DNA of 51,606 nt from NCBI GenBank assembly GCA_017512885.1, contig JAFWEP010000044.1, positions 1 through 51,606 of the forward strand, in the 5' to 3' direction. Below, in pieces: positions 34,549 to 43,173 of the stretch (the first letter of the stretch is position 1; each line of letters opens with the position of its first letter). Below the pieces are notes generated by a model, which saw only the letters and a program-made list of their open reading frames with translations, was not told where the DNA came from and searched no databases. Position numbers and translations under genes: made by a program. The stretch comes from Erysipelotrichaceae bacterium (GTDB lineage: Bacteria; Bacillota_I; Bacilli_A; Erysipelotrichales; Erysipelotrichaceae).

Positions 34549-37170
34549 CTATTGCAGAGAACCTTCAACAGCCGCAAAGATCTCTTTGGCGTTAGCGAGG
34601 TTTTTGCCGCCGCCTTGCGCGTTGTCCTCACGGCCGCCGCCCTTGCCTTCGCAGAGCGTGCAGGCCAGCCTGACCAGGTCTCCGGCCTTGACGCCCTTCT
34701 CGTTCCAGGCCTTGGAAACGGAAGCGACGAAGGAGACCTTCTCGCCCTGTTCGTTGAGAACGAAGACGAGACCGTTGTTGAGCTTGCCGCGGACGGTATT
34801 GGCATAGTCCTTCAGGAACTGTTTGGAATCCTTCAGGTGAACGAAGAGATACTGACGGTCTTCAACGGTCTTGGCCGAAGCGACCAGAGCCTGTGCTTCC
34901 GCATCGTTCAGCTTGCCCAGAAGTTCCTTGTTTTCGGCCTTGAGAGCCTTGTTTTCTTCAAGCAGCAGGCGGATGCGGTCCGCAATGCCGCCAACGCTCT
35001 TCAGATCGAGCTGGTCTCTCAGGGAACGCAGATAGTGTTCTTCGCCCTTGACCGTATCATAGGCATCCAGTTTGGTGCAGCAGGTGATACGGCGGATACC
35101 GGAACCGATCGATTCCTCGGAAAGGATCTTGAAGCTTCCTAAGAAGGAAGTATTGGGAACGTGCGTACCGCCGCAGAATTCCTTGGAGACTTCGCCCATC
35201 GAGACGACGCGGACGGTATCTCCATACTTCTCGTTGAACAGTGCCGTTGCACCGGTCTGCTTGGCAGCCTCGAGATCGAGGACCTGGGTCTCGACCGGAT
35301 AGGCTTCGGCGATCCAGCTGTTGACCAGCTTCTCGACCTGATCGAGATCCGCTTCGGAGATCTTCTCAAAGTGCGTGAAGTCGAAACGGCCGTAGGCATC
35401 ACAGACATAGGAACCGGCCTGTGCAACGTGATCGCCCAGGACCGTCTTCAGGGCAGACTGCAGCAGGTGCAGCGAGGAGTGGTTGGCCATGATGCGCTTG
35501 CGTCTCTTCAGATCGATCGTGCCATGCAGTTTCTCTCCGACGACAGCCGTACCGCTCAGTACCTTCACATGGTGCAGATACTGGCCGTTGGGTGCCTTCT
35601 GGACATCCTGGACTTCCAGTTTCAGGGATTCATTCTCAAAGATACCGGTATCGGCGATCTGTCCGCCGCTCTCGGCATAGAAGCAGGAACGGTCGAAGAC
35701 CACTTCCCCTTCTTCTTCCAGGCTTTCGACTTTGACGCCGTTGCGGAAGAGAGCGACGATCTCGCTGTCATCTTCGACCTGGCTGTAACCGCTGAAAAAG
35801 AACGGCGTTTCCAGATCCAGCAGATCCTTGGACTGGTTATGCATGGAGGTATCGTCACCGCGGGCATTTCTTGCCATTTCCTTCTGACGGGCCATGGCCT
35901 TCTCAAAACCTTCGAGATCGACTTTCAGTCCGGCTTCTTCGGCCGCTTCCACGGTCATCTCCTTCGGGAATCCATAGGTATCGTAGAGCTTGAAGATGAC
36001 TTCCCCTTCCAGGGTGCCGGTCTCTTTGGCCTTCTTCAGTTCTTCCTGCAGCAGCTTCTCGCCGTTGTTCAGGGTCAGCAGGAAGGAATGTTCTTCCTTC
36101 AGGATCAGCTTCTCAACGAAGTCAGCTTTCTCCTGCAGGTAAGGATAGAAGTCCTTGTTGATGTCGCAGACGACCGGGACCAGCGTGGACAGGAAAGGCT
36201 TCTCGATACCGATCTTGCGGGCATAGCGCATCGCTCTTCTCAAGACCCGGCGCAGGACATAGCCGCGGCCTTCATTGGAGAAGGTCGCACCGTCCGACAG
36301 GGCAAAGGTGACGGTACGGATATGGTCGGCAATGACCCGGTAAGCCATCTTGTATTCTCCGCTGTAGGGCTTGTCAGCAAGTTTTTCAACGGCATGGATC
36401 AGAGGCAGGAAGAGATCGGTATCGAAGTTGGTCTCCCCGTCCTGGATCAGACAGACCAGTCGTTCAAGACCCATACCGGTATCGATGTTCTTCTGCGGCA
36501 GTTCCTTGTATTCGCTGCGCGGTACGCCCGGCTTGGCATCATACTGCGAGAAGACGACGTTCCAGACTTCAATGTAACGGTCGTTCTCCAGTTCCTTGAA
36601 GAAGAGTTCTTCCCCTCTTCCTTCCGGATCGTATTTCTCTCCGCGGTCATAGTAGATCTCGGTATCCGGACCGGAGGGGCCTTCACCGATCTCCCAGAAG
36701 TTGTCGGGAGATTTCAGGATGTGAGAAGGATCGACCCCGATCACTTCCGTCCAGATGCGGTAAGCTTCCGTATCATCCGGATAGACGGTGATGTAGAGTC
36801 GGTCCTTATCGAAACCGATCCACTCCGGAGAAGTCAGGAATTCCCAGGCAAAGGGAATGGCTTCCTTCTTGAAGTAGTCACCGATCGAGAAGTTGCCCAG
36901 CATCTCAAAGAAGGTATGATGACGGGCGGTCTTGCCGACGTTCTCGATATCGTTGGTACGAATGCTCTTCTGGGCATTGGTGATGCGCGGACTGCGCGGT
37001 TTCTCGCGTCCGTCAAAATATTTCTTCAGAGCCGCGACACCGGCATTGATCCATAAAAGGCTCGGATCATCGACCGGGATCAGACTGGCACTGGGTTCGA
37101 CCATATGTCCTTTGCTGACGAAGTAGTCCAGGAACATCTGACGTACTTCATTACCTTTAAGTTTCTTCAT
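34549..37170 (-). CDS. alaS: Alanyl-tRNA synthetase
   Basis: Class II synthetase that charges and proofreads tRNA-Ala. 873 aa from ATG 37170, chosen because GAGGAG lies 7 nt upstream and the family begins KKLKGNEVRQMFLDYF. Order: aminoacylation domain (PSASLIPVDDPSLLWINAGV; RITNAQKSIRTNDIENVG), tRNA-recognition helices, editing domain with NHSSLHLLQSAL (HxxxH) and CGGTHVPNT zinc ligands, and C-Ala domain ending GGGREDNAQGGG. Bacillus-type T-box leader is absent: the upstream gap is only 91 bp. It heads the operon down to greA. Confidence 0.97.
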   Translation of the reverse strand: MKKLKGNEVRQMFLDYFVSKGHMVEPSASLIPVDDPSLLWINAGVAALKKYFDGREKPRSPRITNAQKSIRTNDIENVGKTARHHTFFEMLGNFSIGDYFKKEAIPFAWEFLTSPEWIGFDKDRLYITVYPDDTEAYRIWTEVIGVDPSHILKSPDNFWEIGEGPSGPDTEIYYDRGEKYDPEGRGEELFFKELENDRYIEVWNVVFSQYDAKPGVPRSEYKELPQKNIDTGMGLERLVCLIQDGETNFDTDLFLPLIHAVEKLADKPYSGEYKMAYRVIADHIRTVTFALSDGATFSNEGRGYVLRRVLRRAMRYARKIGIEKPFLSTLVPVVCDINKDFYPYLQEKADFVEKLILKEEHSFLLTLNNGEKLLQEELKKAKETGTLEGEVIFKLYDTYGFPKEMTVEAAEEAGLKVDLEGFEKAMARQKEMARNARGDDTSMHNQSKDLLDLETPFFFSGYSQVEDDSEIVALFRNGVKVESLEEEGEVVFDRSCFYAESGGQIADTGIFENESLKLEVQDVQKAPNGQYLHHVKVLSGTAVVGEKLHGTIDLKRRKRIMANHSSLHLLQSALKTVLGDHVAQAGSYVCDAYGRFDFTHFEKISEADLDQVEKLVNSWIAEAYPVETQVLDLEAAKQTGATALFNEKYGDTVRVVSMGEVSKEFCGGTHVPNTSFLGSFKILSEESIGSGIRRITCCTKLDAYDTVKGEEHYLRSLRDQLDLKSVGGIADRIRLLLEENKALKAENKELLGKLNDAEAQALVASAKTVEDRQYLFVHLKDSKQFLKDYANTVRGKLNNGLVFVLNEQGEKVSFVASVSKAWNEKGVKAGDLVRLACTLCEGKGGGREDNAQGGGKNLANAKEIFAAVEGSLQ

Positions 37171-37216
37171 AACTTGTCTCCTCACGCAATAAGAAAAGGC
37201 GTTTTACAACGTCCCT

Positions 37217-37227
37217 ATTCTAGCACA
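37217..37227 (-). promoter_or_regulatory. Extended -10 promoter of alaS
   Basis: Minus-strand TGTGCTAGAAT (plus-strand 37217-37227), with -10 TAGAAT preceded by TGC. The expected start near 37210 gives a 40-nt leader. It is the same 11-mer, with one base changed, as before nusB and rdgB. Confidence 0.55.
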
Positions 37228-37245
37228 AAAAGAGTGTTTATCCCG

Positions 37246-37251
37246 TATAAT
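37246..37251 (+). promoter_or_regulatory. -10 box of ogt
   Basis: TATAAT lies 10 bp before the ogt ATG at 37262, so the transcript would have a leader of only about 3 nt. No good -35 is visible at 16-18 bp. It is divergent to the alaS promoter in the same 91-bp gap. Confidence 0.45.
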
Positions 37252-37261
37252 ATCACTGGAA

Positions 37262-37759
37262 ATGAACTATCTTTCGACATATTCCTCTCCCCTGGGAGAG
37301 ATCCGCTTACTGGCTGATGAAAAGGATCTGTACGGTCTCTGGTTCAGTGACCGGAAGAGAGCTCCTTTTGATACTGTTGGGCTGTCTGAGAAGGATCTTC
37401 CGGTCTTCCGGAAAACGAAGGAGTGGCTGGATCATTACTTCAGCGGAAGAGATCCCGGAGCCCTGCCTCCGCTGCAGATCACAGGCAGTGCGTTTCAGCA
37501 GGCTGTATTCAGCGAACTGCTGCACATCCCTTACGGCAGATCTCGAAGCTACGGAGAGATCGCAAAGAGTCTTGAAAAGAAAACAGGAAAACGTGTCTCT
37601 GCTCAGGCAGTCGGTCAGGCCTGCGGCAGGAATCCCCTTCTGCTTCTGATCCCCTGCCACCGGGTGATCACGGTCAAAGGCGGGCTTGGCGGGTATGCTG
37701 GCGGAATATGGCGCAAGGAGTGGCTTCTCCGGCAGGAAAGTATCCCATTTATCAAGTAA
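37262..37759 (+). CDS. ogt: Methylated-DNA-protein-cysteine methyltransferase
   Basis: Suicide DNA-repair protein that takes the alkyl group from O6-methylguanine. 165 aa: the ribonuclease-like N-terminal domain (YSSPLGEIRLLADEKDLYGLWF), the helix-turn-helix with YGRSRSYGEIAKSL, the Arg finger in AVGQACGRNP, and the acceptor Cys in LIPCHRVI, then GLGGYAGG. No Shine-Dalgarno precedes ATG 37262, and a TATAAT is only 10 bp away. It is a single plus-strand gene between two minus-strand operons and ends at a shared terminator. Confidence 0.93.
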   Translation: MNYLSTYSSPLGEIRLLADEKDLYGLWFSDRKRAPFDTVGLSEKDLPVFRKTKEWLDHYFSGRDPGALPPLQITGSAFQQAVFSELLHIPYGRSRSYGEIAKSLEKKTGKRVSAQAVGQACGRNPLLLLIPCHRVITVKGGLGGYAGGIWRKEWLLRQESIPFIK

Positions 37760-37784
37760 AAGTTCAGCCCCTCGGCTGAACTTT
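37759..37784. terminator. Bidirectional terminator between ogt and the HerA-like gene
   Basis: AAAGTTCAGCC (37759-37769) and GGCTGAACTTT (37774-37784) form a perfect 11-bp stem with a 4-nt loop, with TTTCGTTTCTT following on the plus strand and TTTTAC on the minus strand. It overlaps the ogt stop and lies 6 bp from the convergent gene. Confidence 0.8.
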
Positions 37785-37790
37785 CGTTTC

Positions 37791-39320
37791 TTATCTCTTC
37801 TTGAGAATGCCCAGGATCGAGCGGGTCAGTTCCCGTCCGACCGTATTGACGATCGTCCGTTTCAGACTGTTCAGAGTCGTCTGACGCTGACGTCTTTCAC
37901 GGTCTTCTTCCTTCTGACGTTCCTTTTCTTCCTTCTGACGCTGCTTCTCTGCTTCCTTGGCAGCGGCTTCGGCCTCTTTGGCAGCCTGCTTGTTGGCAGC
38001 TTCTTCTTCCAGTTCCTTCTGCTTCTGGATGGCCGCTTCTTCCAGTACTTCGAAGGCTGACTCGCGGTCTACCGCATTATCGTACTTCTCGGCAAAGGGA
38101 TCATAGGCACACATCTGCATGATCAGCGAAGCCGGCAAAGCGCCGTCCTTGCTCTGGGGCGGATAGAGGATATGCGTCCTTTCTACAACGGAAGGAACGC
38201 CCTTGGCATCGATGAAGGAGACCAGAGTCTCGCCGATGCCCAGTTCCAGGATGACTTCGCTGGTCTTGAAGTTCGGGTTGGAACGGAAGGTATCAGCAGC
38301 CGCATTGACCTTCTTGATCTCTGCCGGGGTATAGGCCCGTAAGCCGTGCTGGATACGGTTGCCCAGCTGACCCAGAACGGAATCCGGCAGGTCGTTGGGA
38401 GTCTGGGTAACGAAGTAGACACCAACGCCCTTGGAACGGATCAGACGGACGACCTGATTGATCTTTTCCAAGAGGACGTTCGGGCAGTTGTCGAACAGCA
38501 GATGCGCTTCATCGAAGAAGAAGACCATCTTCGGCTTCTCCAGGTCGCCGACTTCCGGCAGCAATTCATAGAGCTCGCTCAGCATCCACAGCATGAATGT
38601 CGAGTAGAGCCGCGGCTTCTGGAAGAGCTTTTCACACTCCAGGATATTGATATAGCCCCGGCCGTCGGAATCGATCCGCAGCCAGTCATTGAGGTCCAGC
38701 ATCGGCTCGCCGAAGAAGTGATCGGCTCCTTCATTCTCCAGCGTCAGCAGGGAACGGATCAGAGCACCTACGCTCTGCCTTGAGACATGACCATAGGTCA
38801 GGGTGATCTCTTCGGCATTGTCGGCAACGTACTGCAGCACCGAGCGCAGATCCTTCATATCGATCAGTAAAAGACCGTTGTCATCTGCGATGCGGAAAGC
38901 GATGTTCAGGACACCGTCCTGGGCATCGGTCAGACCCATGATATTGGAGAGCAGGATCGGTCCCATATCGGAGATGGTCGCCCGGACCGGATGACCCTTT
39001 TCGCCGAAGACATCCCAGAACGTGCAGGGGAAGGATTTGAAGGCGAAGCCCTTCTGATCCATGCCCAGCTTTTCGATGCTGGCACGGACTTTTTCGTTGT
39101 CCTCACCGGCTTCGGCCAGACCGGTCAGGTCTCCCTTGATATCGGCTGCGAAGACCGGAACACCGGCTTCCGAGAAGGATTCTGCCAGCACCCGCAGGGT
39201 CGTGGTCTTGCCGGTACCGGTCGCTCCGGCGATCAGTCCGTGACGGTTGGCCCGGGAGAGCTCCAGGTATTGTTCCGTTTCATTTTTGGCGATCCAGATT
39301 CTTCCATCATTGGTATACAT
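37791..39320 (-). CDS. HerA-like / DUF853 P-loop ATPase
   Basis: 509-aa ATPase of the HerA/FtsK superfamily, similar in type to E. coli YjgR (DUF853). Walker [15 protein letters not shown] is at about residues 32-45, Walker [14 protein letters not shown] near 265-275. The C-terminal 80 residues are a highly charged Ala/Glu/Lys/Gln-rich helix that may form a coiled coil, ending in a basic tail. The cellular role of the family is not established. GGAGG lies 8 nt before the ATG; the gene follows the yfcE-like gene after 30 bp and ends the rdgB operon. Confidence 0.87.
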   Translation of the reverse strand: MYTNDGRIWIAKNETEQYLELSRANRHGLIAGATGTGKTTTLRVLAESFSEAGVPVFAADIKGDLTGLAEAGEDNEKVRASIEKLGMDQKGFAFKSFPCTFWDVFGEKGHPVRATISDMGPILLSNIMGLTDAQDGVLNIAFRIADDNGLLLIDMKDLRSVLQYVADNAEEITLTYGHVSRQSVGALIRSLLTLENEGADHFFGEPMLDLNDWLRIDSDGRGYINILECEKLFQKPRLYSTFMLWMLSELYELLPEVGDLEKPKMVFFFDEAHLLFDNCPNVLLEKINQVVRLIRSKGVGVYFVTQTPNDLPDSVLGQLGNRIQHGLRAYTPAEIKKVNAAADTFRSNPNFKTSEVILELGIGETLVSFIDAKGVPSVVERTHILYPPQSKDGALPASLIMQMCAYDPFAEKYDNAVDRESAFEVLEEAAIQKQKELEEEAANKQAAKEAEAAAKEAEKQRQKEEKERQKEEDRERRQRQTTLNSLKRTIVNTVGRELTRSILGILKKR

Positions 39321-39350
39321 AACAGGTCCTCCGTATTCTATATCATTCTA

Positions 39351-39815
39351 TCACAGTGCCGAAACTTCCTGTCTTTCGACTGTGATCTCGTCTCCGAAGT
39401 GTACGATCGCATAAGAGGCGGCCGAACCGTCCCGGTTATGCGCGCAGGATCCGGGATTGATGAAGCGGATCCCCTCGATCTCGGTATCCGTAAAGCAGTG
39501 GGTATGGCCGAACAGGACCACATCCGCTTCCTGCCGGCGGGCATAGCTATAGAGAGTCAGCAGATCTCCGCCCTGGATATAGCGGTTTCCGTGCAGCATC
39601 AGCACCTTCCAGCCGTCGATGGACAATATCTTCTGTTCCGGCAGATCGGCATAGTCGACGTTGCCTTTGACCGAAGCGAAAGGCTTCAGGGCTGCTGCCG
39701 GCATGCCGCTGTCTCCGCAGTGCAGATAATATTCTGCATCATAGTGCCTGGCCGCGATCCGGCTCAGCACTGAGGCGTTGCCGTGATTGTCCGAGACCAG
39801 TACGGCCTTACTCAT
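39351..39815 (-). CDS. YfcE/YsnB-type metallophosphoesterase
   Basis: 154-aa phosphodiesterase of the calcineurin-like superfamily. Metal-binding motifs are in order: VSDNHGN (near residue 7), HCGDSG (near 32), GNVDYAD, MLHGNRY and FGHTH. ATG 39815 is chosen since MSKAVLVSDNHGN is the family start; it overlaps murI by 8 nt. The racE-rdgB-ysnB association of Bacillus is retained in part. The natural substrate is unknown. Confidence 0.88.
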   Translation of the reverse strand: MSKAVLVSDNHGNASVLSRIAARHYDAEYYLHCGDSGMPAAALKPFASVKGNVDYADLPEQKILSIDGWKVLMLHGNRYIQGGDLLTLYSYARRQEADVVLFGHTHCFTDTEIEGIRFINPGSCAHNRDGSAASYAIVHFGDEITVERQEVSAL

Positions 39816-40518
39816 GGGCCCACCGGTACGGGACATGCAGCTGCTGCTGCAGGAATGCTTCCAGCTCATCGTCTTTCTTCAGACAGAGCTCCAGTCCCCC
39901 TTCTTCGTCTTCATCCAGGAAATCGTAGGAAAGATCGGTAGAATCGATCGTCTCTCCGCCGGTCACCTCCTGAAACAGTTCGGCATGGATCGGATAGTGG
40001 GTGCAGCCCAGGATCACGTAGTCGAACTTTCCTGCCGGCAGTTCTTCCTGCAGATAGGAAAGGACTTCTTCCTTCGAGGCAAAGCGTTCGATCATGCCGG
40101 CCAGCTCCTTCAGAGCGCAGCCTTCCACCTGTGCGAATCCCATCTCCTGCAGACCCTGCTGGTAGCGTCCGCGTTTGATCGTAGCCGCCGTTGCACAGAC
40201 CAGGATGCGGGAATCCCGCGGCAGAGCTTCACACTGCTGCAGGGTCAGCGAGATGATGTCATGCATGCGGAAAGGATAGGCTTCGAGATCCAGCACCGAG
40301 CACATCGTATTGCACTGCAAAAGGACGTCCTTGACGCCTTCCTGCGCAAAACGCTGCGCATGTCCGTCAAAGATCTTCCGCAGTTCCTTTACGCTCTTGT
40401 TGCCGTAAGGGGCATTCTCACGGTCACCGTAAAAAAGGAAGTGTTTCTGAGGATATCGTTTTACGAGACTGTCCAGAGCGGTCAGTCCGCCCAGTCCTGA
40501 ATCAAAGACCACGATCAT
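39808..40518 (-). CDS. murI: Glutamate racemase
   Basis: Makes D-glutamate for peptidoglycan with two catalytic cysteines. 236 aa, somewhat short for the family (about 265). Seen: VFDSGLGGLTALDSL at the N-terminus, the first Cys in LLQCNTMCS (about residue 69), and the second in VILGCTHYPI (about 172). The C-terminal 50 residues are acidic and divergent. It overlaps vanY-like by 4 nt (ATGA) and the yfcE-like gene by 8 nt. Confidence 0.92.
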   Translation of the reverse strand: MIVVFDSGLGGLTALDSLVKRYPQKHFLFYGDRENAPYGNKSVKELRKIFDGHAQRFAQEGVKDVLLQCNTMCSVLDLEAYPFRMHDIISLTLQQCEALPRDSRILVCATAATIKRGRYQQGLQEMGFAQVEGCALKELAGMIERFASKEEVLSYLQEELPAGKFDYVILGCTHYPIHAELFQEVTGGETIDSTDLSYDFLDEDEEGGLELCLKKDDELEAFLQQQLHVPYRWAHE

Positions 40519-41360
40519 GGCCTGACCTCCCCGGTATAGCGCAGATGGCCTTTATCGACCCGGAAACCGTATTTGCCGGCATTCCGGACCAGCCACTGAG
40601 CCAGTTTCTCTTCCGGAGCTTCCCCTTCCGGGCAGAGATCGATGCTGAGACCCAGCTGATGATCGCTGTGTCCCGGGATCTCCTTGCTGCCGGAGGCATA
40701 GGCTGCTTCCAGCTCTTCATAGCTGACATAGGCCCTGACCGGTACGATCTCGATATCCAGATCCGCTTCCAGAGCGGTCTTGAGCTTGTTATAGGCAGAG
40801 GCGGCATCCTTGCGCAGCCACAGATCTCCGACGGCGGTCAGGTCATAGGGCTCATAAGTCAATACGCCTTCAGTCTCATTCACTTCCGCATCGTATGCGG
40901 TAGGATCCGCAACCAGTACGGAATTGCTGATGTAACGGTCGCCGTTCGTGAACCAGTCGCGGGCAGTATCGACACTGTAGCCGCGGTAAAGCAGATCATG
41001 TGCTTCCTCGATGCCGCCTTCCCGGCTGTAGCAAAGCTCAATAAAGGAAACGACCTCTTCATAGCTGAGGTAGTCTCTTTCCCCTTTCAGCCAGCGGTAT
41101 TCTTCCACATGATAGATGTTGAAACCGGGGACCTCGATATAGTCGATGAAGTAGTTGGGAGCGATCGCATACTCGATGATATATTCGATCTCTTCGTCGT
41201 TCAGATATTCATCGATCAGAGCCCGTTTCGCCGGATCCTCATAGGGATAACGCGAAAGACGGTCAAAACGGTTGTTCATGACTTTGAAACATACGGCAAA
41301 CAGCAGGAGGATGCAGGCTACCAGAACAGCTCTGCCGATCTTCTGATTCTTTTCGTTCAT
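40515..41360 (-). CDS. VanY-type D-alanyl-D-alanine carboxypeptidase with altered catalytic motif
   Basis: LAS-family metallopeptidase expected to trim the terminal D-Ala of peptidoglycan stems outside the membrane. 281 aa: an N-terminal transmembrane anchor (about 9-27), a region of about 140 residues without clear homology, then the VanY domain with the zinc ligands His and Asp in GHSDHQLGLSIDL and His in KGHLRYTG. In VanX/VanY the catalytic Glu lies three residues before the last His (ExxH); here it is Asp (DKGH). The enzyme may thus be less active or altered. It lies between trmL and murI, each with ATGA overlap. Confidence 0.85.
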   Translation of the reverse strand: MNEKNQKIGRAVLVACILLLFAVCFKVMNNRFDRLSRYPYEDPAKRALIDEYLNDEEIEYIIEYAIAPNYFIDYIEVPGFNIYHVEEYRWLKGERDYLSYEEVVSFIELCYSREGGIEEAHDLLYRGYSVDTARDWFTNGDRYISNSVLVADPTAYDAEVNETEGVLTYEPYDLTAVGDLWLRKDAASAYNKLKTALEADLDIEIVPVRAYVSYEELEAAYASGSKEIPGHSDHQLGLSIDLCPEGEAPEEKLAQWLVRNAGKYGFRVDKGHLRYTGEVRP

Positions 41361-41860
41361 TGCAGGAGCCAGTCCTTTCCTTTGATGACTTCGGTCGTTG
41401 AAAGACCGGGGAAGCCCTGCTGACGCAGCAGTTCAAAAGCCCCGATCGCCACACAGTTGCTGAGGTTGAGAGAACGTGCCTCTGCGTCCATCGGCAGCCG
41501 GTAAGTATCTTCCAGATGTTCACGCAATACGCTCTTGGGGATGCCGGTGCTCTCCTTGCCGAAGATCAGATAGACATCTTCGTCGGTATGCAGATCGCAG
41601 TCACCGAAGCTCTGCATCCCGTAACGGGAGAAGAAGACATAGCGTCCCTTCTGCGAGGCAAAGAATTCAGCAAAACCCTGATAGCGGCGGATCTCGATCA
41701 TCTCCCGGTAATCCATGCCGGCCCGGCGCAGATGTTTCTCATCCAGGTAGAAACCGGGGATGCCGACGATATGCAGCTGCATCCGGAAAGCCGCGCAGGT
41801 GCGCATGATGTTTCCGGTATTCTGCGGGATCTCCGGTTCAAACAAGACCACATGATTCAT
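41357..41860 (-). CDS. trmL: tRNA (cytidine/uridine-34-2'-O)-methyltransferase
   Basis: SPOUT-class enzyme that methylates the ribose of the wobble base in leucine tRNAs. 167 aa, with NHVVLFEPEIPQNTGNIMRTC at the N-terminus and the knot segments LIFGKESTGIPKSVL and ARSLNLSNCVAIGAFELLRQ. ATG 41860 overlaps the stop of the DUF1461 gene as ATGA; the frame also opens at TTG 41869, which I consider less likely. Confidence 0.93.
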   Translation of the reverse strand: MNHVVLFEPEIPQNTGNIMRTCAAFRMQLHIVGIPGFYLDEKHLRRAGMDYREMIEIRRYQGFAEFFASQKGRYVFFSRYGMQSFGDCDLHTDEDVYLIFGKESTGIPKSVLREHLEDTYRLPMDAEARSLNLSNCVAIGAFELLRQQGFPGLSTTEVIKGKDWLLQ

Positions 41861-42537
41861 TTCAGCCAACGCTTTCCGCCGTAGAGCACGGCGCCGATCA
41901 GCACGAAGGAAGCGAAGAGCCAGCCGAGGATCCGGTAGACCAGGGCACTGAAGAAAGAAGAAGGCACCATATTGATCATGATCTCGGTGTTCGGATCAAG
42001 CAGCCATAGATCATTGTCAAAGAGCACCTGATGGAAGGTGGTCCAGAAACGGTCGAAATCGATCAGGGCATAGGCACCCAAGGCTGCAAATACCGCCGCA
42101 AACAGCAGCAATGCCCAGAGATAGCCTTTCCAGAGGACAGCGAAGGCATCCTTCCTGGCCGAATAGATCACGAAGACGAAGAGGATCACGGCCAGCAGCG
42201 CCGAGACGTTCTTTACGGTCACAGCCGTCTGATACAGCGCTTTGACATCGACCATATGGTCTTTCTCACGCTGATCGAAGATCTCCCGCATCTGACCGTG
42301 GACTTCGGCCTGTACCGAGATATCCTGCCGCTCATCCTTCAGATAGTCCAGAAGGACATCGGTCATCTTCATCAGATCTTCGTCGGAGACGCCGATCTGC
42401 TGCGCGGATCCGGCCAGTTCATACTGCCGGGCAAAAAAAGAGCGGTCGAAACAGCTGCTGTCTACGATCTGCAGGAATACCGCCAGCAAAAGGCAAAGCG
42501 ATGCGAGCACCGCCGGGATCATCAGTTTCTTATTCAA
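41857..42537 (-). CDS. TIGR01906/DUF1461 integral membrane protein
   Basis: 226-aa membrane protein. It has an N-terminal membrane helix (about 6-25), an external loop with SSCFDRSFFARQYEL and the DLMKMTDVLLDYL pattern, then three helices (about 110-130, 138-160, 200-220). The segment TTFHQVLFDNDLWLLDP..EIMINMVPSSFF between the last two helices is diagnostic of the TIGR01906 family. No function is known for the family. It overlaps rdgB by 8 nt and trmL by 4 nt. Confidence 0.85.
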   Translation of the reverse strand: MNKKLMIPAVLASLCLLLAVFLQIVDSSCFDRSFFARQYELAGSAQQIGVSDEDLMKMTDVLLDYLKDERQDISVQAEVHGQMREIFDQREKDHMVDVKALYQTAVTVKNVSALLAVILFVFVIYSARKDAFAVLWKGYLWALLLFAAVFAALGAYALIDFDRFWTTFHQVLFDNDLWLLDPNTEIMINMVPSSFFSALVYRILGWLFASFVLIGAVLYGGKRWLK

Positions 42538-43102
42538 AGGAAGCCACCAGCTTTCGTAATGCCTCTCCCCGATGGGAGATCTTATTCTTCTCTTCCGGAT
42601 CCATCTCCGCCAGTGTCATACCGCTGCGCGGATAATAGAAGATCGGATCGTAGCCGAAGCCGTTCTCTCCGGCTGCGGCAAAAGCGATCTCGCCCTCACA
42701 GCTGCCGTGGAAGGTCTTCGTCCCTTCTTCCGAGGCAAAAGCGATCACGCATTCGTAAGAAGCTTTACGTTCTGTGATCCCTTCCATCAGGGACAGGATC
42801 AGCGCGTTCTTCTGCGGATAATCGAGATGCGGCAGGAAACGTGCCGAAAAGACCCCGGGCATATCCAGCAGATAACGGATGCAGATCCCGCTGTCATCAG
42901 CGATGCTGGGGACTCCGTACTTGCGGTAGCAGTGTTCTGCCTTCAGGACCGCATTCTCCGCAAAGGAAAGACCGGTCTCTTCGACCTCTTCGTGATCGGA
43001 AAGATCATTCAGGGAAATGATCTCAATGTCCGTATCTGCCAACAGCTGGCGCAGTTCCCGGACTTTTCCCTCATTTTTTGTAGCCATCAGATATTTTGTC
43101 AT
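42530..43102 (-). CDS. rdgB: XTP/dITP diphosphatase (Ham1/RdgB)
   Basis: House-cleaning pyrophosphatase that removes XTP, ITP and dITP. 190 aa: MATKNEGKVRELRQLL at the N-terminus, ETGLSFAENAVLKAEHCY, DDSGICIRYL, FHGSCEGEIA and GFGYDPIFYYPRSGMTLAEM near the C-terminus. It heads the operon down to the HerA-like gene. AAAGGATC precedes the ATG, and an extended -10 promoter lies 36 nt upstream. Confidence 0.95.
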   Translation of the reverse strand: MTKYLMATKNEGKVRELRQLLADTDIEIISLNDLSDHEEVEETGLSFAENAVLKAEHCYRKYGVPSIADDSGICIRYLLDMPGVFSARFLPHLDYPQKNALILSLMEGITERKASYECVIAFASEEGTKTFHGSCEGEIAFAAAGENGFGYDPIFYYPRSGMTLAEMDPEEKNKISHRGEALRKLVASFE

Positions 43103-43137
43103 ATACTGTAACTGATCCTTTATTCAGAATCCTAAAT

Positions 43138-43148
43138 ATTATAGCACA
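43138..43148 (-). promoter_or_regulatory. Extended -10 promoter of rdgB
   Basis: Minus-strand TGTGCTATAAT (plus-strand 43138-43148): consensus TATAAT with TGC before it. Expected start near 43131 gives a leader of about 30 nt. It is the third member of the TGTGCTANAAT set in the window (with nusB and alaS). It lies in the 71-bp divergent gap with the lipid kinase gene. Confidence 0.6.
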
Positions 43149-43173
43149 CTCTGCTTACCGTACGGAGGAAGCC

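Noticed and set aside
35161-37056. 631-codon open frame antisense to alaS
   Set aside because: alaS has every expected motif over the same stretch; the antisense frame is a by-product of GC-rich codon use.
37171-37261. T-box riboswitch before alaS
   Set aside because: Only 91 bp separate alaS from ogt; there is no room for a T-box and no T-box core sequence or antiterminator.
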